This document shows positions 37,529 through 42,666 of a stretch of DNA of 42,666 bases, one piece after another; positions within the stretch are counted from its first letter, which is position 1, and every line of letters begins with the position of its first letter. The translations under genes were made by a program, and so were the position numbers. Source of the stretch: a virus. The stretch is from the IMG/VR virus record IMGVR_UViG_3300044629_000226, positions 1-42,666 of that record. The stretch is one strand, 5' to 3'. The notes under the pieces are model-generated. The model saw only the letters and a list, made by a program, of their open reading frames with translations. It did not search any database and had not been told where the DNA came from.

Positions 37529-38178
37529 AGCAGGTCATCCGTGTCGTCCTTTCCGCCGACATCCGGCAGATCACCGAACGGGTCTTCGGACTTGGCCGCA
37601 GGCTGGGTGTCGTCCATGTCGAACCACGATGCGGCGGTCTTGGGTCCGCCATTGCCAGGCTTGCCCTTACGCTCGACGACCTGAATGGCCTTGAGGTAGC
37701 CCTTGATGCCGGTGGCCAGTGCCGTGCTGTAGCCGCCGAGGGTGAACACGACACGGATGGTGTCGCCGCCCCAGGGCTCGGTGGTCGGCTGGCCGTTGGC
37801 GTCAATGACGCCCTTGAAGTACTTCGGCCAAGCGGTCGGGGACACGCCCTTCTCAGGGGTCAGCTTGAACCGGACTCGGATCTTGTTCGGGTCCGGTACG
37901 GTCTGCTTGTTCTCGGCGTCGTAGCTCGTGCCCATCTTGAAGAAAGAGGACTTGGCGTCGATCTTCTTGCCGATCTTGTCCCCGTACGCCTTCTGGTGGG
38001 CGAGAATGGTCTTGGCCCACTCCTTCACGGCGGGATCATTCTTGTCCCACTGGACAGTGATCTCGTATGTCTCGGGACCGAACTTGTCGGTCGGCTTGTC
38101 GATGCTGACGAAGGCCGCTTCACCGTGCGGTGAAACGAACTTTCCCTCGATCCATTCGATCTGCGTCTTCTTGCTCAT
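37525..38178 (-). CDS. ssDNA-binding protein (T7 gp2.5-like), 217 aa
   Basis: An OB-fold type pattern: SIDKPTDKFGPETYEITVQW (strands), KAYGDKIGKKIDAKSSFFKM, later GVIDANGQPTTEPWGGDTIR and GGYSTALATGIKGYLKAIQV. The C-terminus is Asp/Glu-rich (DPFGDLPDVGGKDDTDDLL), typical of single-strand binding proteins that recruit helicase and polymerase. T7 gp2.5 is 232 residues. ATG 38178 is preceded by GAGGAG. Confidence 0.88.
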   Translation of the reverse strand: MSKKTQIEWIEGKFVSPHGEAAFVSIDKPTDKFGPETYEITVQWDKNDPAVKEWAKTILAHQKAYGDKIGKKIDAKSSFFKMGTSYDAENKQTVPDPNKIRVRFKLTPEKGVSPTAWPKYFKGVIDANGQPTTEPWGGDTIRVVFTLGGYSTALATGIKGYLKAIQVVERKGKPGNGGPKTAASWFDMDDTQPAAKSEDPFGDLPDVGGKDDTDDLL

Positions 38179-38296
38179 GTCGTCTCCTCAGATCCGGCAG
38201 CGGGTCCGCCGGTGGTTCAATGTCGTCATCGTCTTCCTCATCAACGCCGATGAAGAATGCGTCGGTGTCGTCGTCGCACAGGGGTCTGAGTTCCAT
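38120..38296 (-). CDS. Small acidic protein overlapping the ssDNA-binding gene start, 58 aa
   Basis: ATG 38296 has CGGAG at -10. It opens MELRPLCDDDTDAFFIGVDE, contains an aspartate run (EEDDDDIEPPADP) and ends in a basic helix (RRRHEQEDADR). It overlaps the start of the ssDNA-binding gene by 59 nt. The acidic middle could mimic DNA, a property of several host-inhibiting phage proteins, but this is speculation. Its coding support is the ribosome-binding site and the otherwise empty gap. Confidence 0.55.
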   Translation of the reverse strand: MELRPLCDDDTDAFFIGVDEEDDDDIEPPADPLPDLRRRHEQEDADRMDRGKVRFTAR

Positions 38297-38326
38297 GAGG
38301 ATCTCCGTTCCCCCGTCTCCACTCCG

Positions 38327-38506
38327 TCATTCGTCCTTCACGAGCGGCCGTCCGTTCACCATGTCCTGCACGATACCACGCAGCTTGGTAAGGTGGAATC
38401 TCGTGACACGGTCAACATCCTCCGGCTTGGTTCCGGTTTCGATGACCGACTTCATGATGGACTGGACGATAATGCTGATCTCTCGGCGGTCTACGGGTTG
38501 GGTCAT
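38327..38506 (-). CDS. Small helical protein, 59 aa
   Basis: ATG 38506 overlaps the preceding stop (TAATG). The longer in-frame start at 38596 gives Arg-rich residues lying over the upstream gene and is rejected. The protein starts MTQPVDRREISIIVQSIMKS and has two helices separated by a TGTKPEDVDRV turn, ending RPLVKDE. Function unknown. Confidence 0.65.
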   Translation of the reverse strand: MTQPVDRREISIIVQSIMKSVIETGTKPEDVDRVTRFHLTKLRGIVQDMVNGRPLVKDE

Positions 38507-38724
38507 TAGGGGGCCTCGAACCAAGTGTAGAGGGCGACCGGAGGCGGCTCTACGGGAGCCTCTCCGGGATCTCCCGGTTTCCGACATCGTACCCATGCGA
38601 GGGTCGGTTCGTCAAGTGGGCCGTTGGCCTTGAACCAAGCACCGTCAACATGGAGATACCACGAGCCCATGCAGTCGTAGATGCCGTTGCTTCCGGGCCG
38701 TCGGTTGTTCTGGATCTTCCTCAT
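38506..38724 (-). CDS. Hypothetical protein, 72 aa
   Basis: ATG 38724 has AGGAAG just upstream. The product starts MRKIQNNRRPGSNGIYDCMG and continues with aromatic-rich strands (SWYLHVDGAWFKANGP), ending in a Pro-rich tail (EAPVEPPPVALYTW). It resembles a small beta-barrel. It overlaps the metallophosphoesterase gene end by 4 nt. Not recognised. Confidence 0.65.
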   Translation of the reverse strand: MRKIQNNRRPGSNGIYDCMGSWYLHVDGAWFKANGPLDEPTLAWVRCRKPGDPGEAPVEPPPVALYTWFEAP

Positions 38725-39410
38725 CGCTTCTTCCTCCGATACTTCTCGTCGGGGCCACAGGGCATCCTGAAGTGAAGGGGCTCGCCGTCGATGACGACAG
38801 CCGCACCCAGGATCGGCTTTCGGCTGAGTGCCCGACCGTACCGCATGGCGATGTGGTGGATGTCGATTCCGCATCCGACATCACACCCGAAGATCCACCC
38901 GTTCGGTCCCGCCTGCCACTGGAACCCGGCAACCGAGTGACAGTGTCCGATCACCGTGGACTGCATCGAGGCACGGGCCGCAAGCAGGGCCGGGCGGTCG
39001 CCGGAATGGTTGGTCCCGTGGAAGTAGTGGACGCCGTCGATGACGATGTCCTCCTGCCACGACCACTTCGGGGTTTCCCACAGCTTCGCGTAGCTCAGCA
39101 GGGTGCGGCCTGGGATTCCGGCACTGGCAGCCTTGCGGTATATACGCTCGTCATGGTTGCCGATCGTGACCACCGCCGACGGGAACTCGTCACGCCACTC
39201 GGCCACGCCCTCCATCGCCATGTCCATCTCGGCCCCCACGCTCGGGGCATCCACCTCCCTCGGGTGGAAGGATATGTTGTGGTGATCCACGACATCGCCG
39301 ATGAACACGATCTTGCTGCACTTCCACCGATCTCTGGTGTCTCGGCAGAAATCGAGATACCTCGGGTGGACCGCCGGTAGGTGGATGTCTCCGATGACTA
39401 GTACTCTCAC
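38721..39410 (-). CDS. Metallophosphoesterase (calcineurin-like), 229 aa
   Basis: GTG 39410 overlaps the DUF4406 stop (GTGA), so the true N-terminus reads VRVLVIGDIHLPA. The motifs of the superfamily are in order: GDIH (near 7-10), GDVVDHHN, GNHDE and GHCHS near the C-terminus, which bind two metals. Phosphodiesterase or nucleotidase activity is expected; the substrate is unknown. A phage copy may act on nucleotides or on host signalling molecules. Confidence 0.85.
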   Translation of the reverse strand: MRVLVIGDIHLPAVHPRYLDFCRDTRDRWKCSKIVFIGDVVDHHNISFHPREVDAPSVGAEMDMAMEGVAEWRDEFPSAVVTIGNHDERIYRKAASAGIPGRTLLSYAKLWETPKWSWQEDIVIDGVHYFHGTNHSGDRPALLAARASMQSTVIGHCHSVAGFQWQAGPNGWIFGCDVGCGIDIHHIAMRYGRALSRKPILGAAVVIDGEPLHFRMPCGPDEKYRRKKR

Positions 39411-39769
39411 TCGTCCTCCAGTTCGATGACCTTGAGTCCGAAAGCCTTGGCGATGGCGAGTTCGGAGTGACACAGGCTTTGGGGATGGTCCCGGTAGCCG
39501 GGCAGCATCGCGATGGTTCCGCAGTTCCAGACGATCTCCCGGATGTCCTCGACGAAAGCCTGCTTGACCATGAATGTCGTCGGCTGTTCCGTCTCCCGGA
39601 AACCGTTCTGTCGGTCACGCTCGGCTGGGTTGAAGATGTTGGTGTACCCCATCCGGCGTAGCTTTCGCTCTGCCGAATCGAAGGCCGGGAAGTTGCATCG
39701 CGGCAGACCCCGCATGGGTCCGGCGATGTAGACACGCTCATCCTGGATCATTCGCTGTGGCTTGTGCAT
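39407..39769 (-). CDS. DUF4406 protein, nucleoside deoxyribosyltransferase-like, 120 aa
   Basis: Contains the hallmarks of DUF4406: VYIAGPMRGLP at residues 13-23, NFPAFDSAERKLRRMGYTNI, FNPAERD and a Ser/His-containing TIAMLPGYRDHPQ segment. The fold is related to nucleoside 2-deoxyribosyltransferases, but the reaction in phages is not established. ATG 39769 follows AGGAGACGA. It follows the RNA polymerase gene by 7 nt. Confidence 0.8.
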   Translation of the reverse strand: MHKPQRMIQDERVYIAGPMRGLPRCNFPAFDSAERKLRRMGYTNIFNPAERDRQNGFRETEQPTTFMVKQAFVEDIREIVWNCGTIAMLPGYRDHPQSLCHSELAIAKAFGLKVIELEDE

Positions 39770-39776
39770 TCGTCTC

Positions 39777-42143
39777 CTAGCTGAAGAAGTACTCGGACTC
39801 GATTACCCGGCTGATGTCGAGGGATCCCTTCTTGGGGCAGGGAGGAAGGTCCACCCCGGTCAGTTCCATGACTTCCTTCCGGAACATCTCAAGCCTGTCC
39901 TCGGAATACATGGTGACGAACTCCTCACGGAGCAACTCGCCCAGCCGATCGACATGGATCGCGTGGGTCTTGAAGCTGTCATGGGTGGCCGAGAAGGTGA
40001 TCCCCTCCTCCCGGCACCGGATGGCCACCGCCTGCATGTGGGCAGCGTCCATCGAGTGAACGAAGTTGGGGGCCAGTCCCCGTGCCTGAAGGTGCCCGCT
40101 GATCCTGGCCTTGGAGTCGGGAACCAGCAGCTTGATACGCTGTCTGCTGATTCGGATCTGTCGGTAGACCCTTCGGGTGTATGACTGGTTGACCACAAAC
40201 CCGAGCGGGGTTGTCCAGCGGACGGCGTGTCCGGCCTCGGCACACAGCTTCGCCACCTTCCGGAGCCAGCCCATGATGGCCTGTGCCGCCACGATGACCT
40301 CTCCGATGGCGATGTCAATCTTGGTCTGCATATAGGCGGCCAGTTGGTATGGCTTCCCGTTCAGTCCATTGCAGCAGCCGTTGCTGATGATCTGACCACG
40401 CATCCCAACCTTGGTCACTCCATAAGAGATTGTCATTACCGGCTGTTTGGTAACGGTTCGGGTGGTGTTGCCTCGCCATGCCCAGCAGGGGTGGGGTGCC
40501 TTCGGATCGAACGGGATCTTGAGGCAGTCATCCTCGATCAGTGCGTTCACCCGGTTCAGGACTGCCCGGTACAGGTCTGCCGGACGGTCCCTCGGCAGGA
40601 GGTTCGTCTCAGCCGCACCGACCTCGTCCAGACCCAGGGCTGACAGGTGTTGGATTCCGTTGCATGTCCCGTCCACCGACACCGGCAACCGGCTCCCGAT
40701 GGACTGTGGCTCCAGAACCGCGTATACGGCTGCCAGAGCCCCGAAGGGCTCGTCGGCCTCCATCCACCGCCTGTCATCGTACGGATCGAACTGGGAGGCA
40801 TTACGGCCCTCCAGGAAGGTGTCAGCCCAACGGACCCGTTCATCGAACGGAACCTTGTCCACACCGAAGCAGTTGGCGAGGTGGATCTTGAGCCGTCTCA
40901 TGCCCCGCTCGTCCGGTTCCTTGGCCTCGCCGAAGAGGAGGAGTCCTCGACTGAGGTCGTTGCCCTGCGGCTGGAGTGCCGTGCTGCTGGTGTACAGACG
41001 ACCCCGGAAGCAGAGTTGGTGGACGAACCAGAAGCAGGGGTACTTCCGCAGCTTCCGGGCGAAGTCGAGCATGAAGGTGGTGTGGACCCGGTTGCTGGAC
41101 GCCCTCGCATGGGCGGTGTGGATTCGGGATGCCGTCTGTCTCCAGTCCATCACGGCCTCCGAGTTCCAATCCCCTTCCGGACGGGGCGGGATGTCCGGCT
41201 TCCCGGAAGCGACCAGTCCAGCCCTGCCACCTCCCATCTTCCAGAGGTGGGAGGCGACATCCAGTACCCGGTCATTCACCCGCCAAGGAACCGACTGGCA
41301 GTAGTTCACTGCCTCCTGAACCAGAGGGCAGTCCTGGGTTTCCCGGTGGTCGTACTCGTTGGTCAGGACGGCATCCCCGGTCTGGTAGATGTAGCCTCCT
41401 CCCTTGAGGTGACGGTCCCACTGTCGGGGCGGTATGACCATGGGCATGAGAACCGGGGAGAGGATCTCCATGTTCTCGTGCATCCTGGATATCTGGTCTG
41501 CTGTCTCGTCCGTGAGCTGGAGAAGCTGATGGGTCTTGTAGTCCCGGACGAACCGGGCGACATGGAAGATGTCCGAGTTCTTCAGGACCAGATTGACGAG
41601 GATGAAGCCGATCCGGATTCGGTTCTCCTTGGACCATCTGACGATCTTGACTCCCGCCTTCTTCGAGACGAGGTCGATCTTGTGCGGGGTCCAGTTCTTC
41701 GTGTACATGACCTCGCGGGTGTAGTGTTCCTTGGCCCGCTGGCGGAGAGCCTCGTACTGGATCTCCTGACGGTAGGCACCTCCAACAGCGTCATAGACCG
41801 AGGTCAGGGTGTTCTGGGTGGCAAGCCTGACCATGACCTGAAGAGTGACCAGAGCCGTCTTGTCTGCCCTCATGGCCAGGATGGCCGTGTCGTACTCAGT
41901 CGGCCGACGCTTCTTGGACTGGGCGACCTTAGCATCCTGGTACTCATCGATCGCCTGAACGATTCGAGGCATCGTCCGAGCGACCATCCGCTGCTCGGGG
42001 GTCCGGAGAGTCGGATCGGTCGAGATGGCCTTCCGGTATCTCTCGATCCCGAGGTCGATGGCCTCGACCTCAAGCCTCTCCTGCTCCGAGGCCAGCCATG
42101 TCTTCGACATTCCAGACTGACCGTCCCATATTGGGTATTCCAT
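39777..42143 (-). CDS. Single-subunit T7-type RNA polymerase, 788 aa
   Basis: T7-type polymerase (T7 is 883 residues). Motif A is SVDGTCNGIQHLS with Asp491 (T7 D537), motif B TVTKQPVMTISYG with Lys566 and Tyr574 (T7 K631, Y639), motif C SATHDSFKT with Asp722 (T7 D812). The C-terminal 'foot' ends in YFFS. The base next to the conserved lysine is Gln567 rather than Arg. It would transcribe the middle and late genes from phage promoters. ATG 42143 has AAGGAG at good spacing. It defines the phage as Autographivirus-like. Confidence 0.96.
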   Translation of the reverse strand: MEYPIWDGQSGMSKTWLASEQERLEVEAIDLGIERYRKAISTDPTLRTPEQRMVARTMPRIVQAIDEYQDAKVAQSKKRRPTEYDTAILAMRADKTALVTLQVMVRLATQNTLTSVYDAVGGAYRQEIQYEALRQRAKEHYTREVMYTKNWTPHKIDLVSKKAGVKIVRWSKENRIRIGFILVNLVLKNSDIFHVARFVRDYKTHQLLQLTDETADQISRMHENMEILSPVLMPMVIPPRQWDRHLKGGGYIYQTGDAVLTNEYDHRETQDCPLVQEAVNYCQSVPWRVNDRVLDVASHLWKMGGGRAGLVASGKPDIPPRPEGDWNSEAVMDWRQTASRIHTAHARASSNRVHTTFMLDFARKLRKYPCFWFVHQLCFRGRLYTSSTALQPQGNDLSRGLLLFGEAKEPDERGMRRLKIHLANCFGVDKVPFDERVRWADTFLEGRNASQFDPYDDRRWMEADEPFGALAAVYAVLEPQSIGSRLPVSVDGTCNGIQHLSALGLDEVGAAETNLLPRDRPADLYRAVLNRVNALIEDDCLKIPFDPKAPHPCWAWRGNTTRTVTKQPVMTISYGVTKVGMRGQIISNGCCNGLNGKPYQLAAYMQTKIDIAIGEVIVAAQAIMGWLRKVAKLCAEAGHAVRWTTPLGFVVNQSYTRRVYRQIRISRQRIKLLVPDSKARISGHLQARGLAPNFVHSMDAAHMQAVAIRCREEGITFSATHDSFKTHAIHVDRLGELLREEFVTMYSEDRLEMFRKEVMELTGVDLPPCPKKGSLDISRVIESEYFFS

Positions 42144-42240
42144 TGCACTCCTTGGGTCGTTGGTGGAGTCTCAGAGGAGTCGATTGGTGTAGGGTTCTCT
42201 CTGTCTTCCCTTCTCACCAGAGGTCCTAGGGTTCCCATTG

Positions 42241-42343
42241 GAGGGTCTAGGAGGGTCTAGGGTGTCCTATAGGTAGGTTGTTATAGGTGTTCTCCCATCT
42301 ACCTACCTCCTAGACACCTCCTAGTAGCCTCCTAGACACCTCC
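42241..42343. repeat. CTAG repeat cluster upstream of RNA polymerase
   Basis: GAGGGTCTAG is tandemly repeated (42241-42260). On the other side, CCTCCTAG occurs three times with 11-bp period (42306-42313, 42317-42324, 42328-42335), with CCTCCTAGACACCTCC repeated exactly at 42306-42321 and 42328-42343. The two groups face each other as an imperfect inverted repeat and share the C-rich TAG core with the array at 7151-7220. It lies in the leader between the last early gene and the RNA polymerase gene. Confidence 0.65.
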
Positions 42344-42664
42344 AGTACCCTCATTAGGGGTCCCTGTAGGATTCCTCTGGGATTCTAAGGGTTTCTCATG
42401 GGGGCACCCTAAGGACGCACATGCCTGGTTTCGGGCGTTTTCACTCGACCCCCTCGCCCACCGCCAAGCGGCGTACAGGCTGAGCAGTGGGTCGCCGCCG
42501 TGGTCGGGATCGAAGAACGGCTGTGACTCGTGCGTTGAGTCGCTGGGGATGTTGATTATCCGACGATGGACAATCCACCCCTCGTCACATGGGGCGAACC
42601 GATCAGCACGGCAGTCCATCACCATCGCGAACCCGAGCACATGGCTGGCGGTGTCGTCGGGGAG
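42332..42664 (-). CDS. Early hypothetical gene, 5' end at window edge
   Basis: The frame is open to the window end. Inside, GTG 42640 is the first start codon, giving 102 residues beginning MLGFAMVMDCRADRFAPCDE (initiator counted as Met). The body has charged strands and DPHGGDP-like DPDHGGDPLLSLYAAWRWA, then a low-complexity tail in which the frame runs into the repeats. The true start could lie beyond the edge. Not recognised. If the genome is circular, it is the last gene of the early operon before the RNA polymerase. Confidence 0.55.
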   Translation of the reverse strand, partial: LPDDTASHVLGFAMVMDCRADRFAPCDEGWIVHRRIINIPSDSTHESQPFFDPDHGGDPLLSLYAAWRWARGSSENARNQACASLGCPHEKPLESQRNPTGTPNEGTGGV

Positions 42665-42666
42665 TA

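Noticed and set aside
42200-42300. T7-like phage promoter around CTATAGG at about 42267
   Set aside because: Only the CTATAGG core matches; the upstream half does not fit T7, T3 or SP6 promoters, and I found no second copy with the same flanks.
1-42666. CRISPR array, integrase, repressor or transposase
   Set aside because: No regularly spaced direct repeats with unique spacers, no recombinase motifs and no IS-like termini were found; the gene content is that of a lytic podovirus.
1-42666. Joining left-edge Ea22-like gene and right-edge small ORF as one protein
   Set aside because: Direct joining of the edges places the two frames out of register, and the in-register continuation stops after about 20 residues, so they are treated as separate partial genes.

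Overview
This window looks like a nearly complete genome of a T7-like podovirus (Autographivirus type). It carries a single-subunit RNA polymerase, a family-A DNA polymerase, a fused primase-helicase, a T7-type connector, scaffold, capsid, tail-tube and ejection-protein series, and a terminase pair. Every gene I support lies on the minus strand, so transcription runs from high to low coordinates. Base composition is GC-rich. The host is probably Gram-negative, inferred from a lipobox-bearing spanin-like protein and T7-type ejection proteins. No feature identifies the host genus.

Layout in the direction of transcription. If the molecule is a circularly permuted assembly, the natural start is the non-coding block at 6860-7634, just past the large terminase gene. 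This block holds a near-consensus host sigma-70 promoter (6895-6923), operator-like dyads, a 10-bp repeat array and a long nested inverted repeat. From the promoter, an early operon of about 18 small, tightly overlapping genes runs to the left edge. It includes a compact sliding-clamp-like protein, a C5-methyltransferase-like protein, a divergent ThyX and many small orphans. The right edge (42.66 kb) carries one more truncated small gene, a second CTAG-repeat region and then the RNA polymerase. The edges can only be joined by inference, because no terminal overlap is visible.

The middle (replication) module runs from 39.8 to 28 kb: DUF4406 protein, metallophosphoesterase, three small genes, ssDNA-binding protein, RusA-like resolvase, a nested membrane mini-gene, primase-helicase, DNA polymerase, dNMP kinase and 5'-3' exonuclease. 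A four-gene adhesin-like cassette is inserted between the kinase and the exonuclease. It contains a candidate SGNH-hydrolase domain.

The late module runs from 28 to 7.6 kb: a papain/NlpC-like protein, small pre-portal genes, portal, scaffold, a lipoprotein with unimolecular-spanin topology, a 34-residue membrane protein, a tRNA-Ile(GAU) plus a second cloverleaf-like RNA, major capsid, a decoration candidate, an intrinsic terminator in the T7 T-phi position, tail tubular A and B, three ejection proteins, tail fibre, a membrane/coiled-coil protein in the holin position, and TerS and TerL.

The most interesting points are these. A half-size beta-clamp-like gene sits beside a DNA polymerase that seems to lack the T7 thioredoxin-binding insertion. 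A membrane mini-protein is wholly nested in the primase zinc-finger coding region. A tRNA-like element lies upstream of the capsid gene. Structured repeats fill the two regulatory regions. No classical endolysin was recognised.
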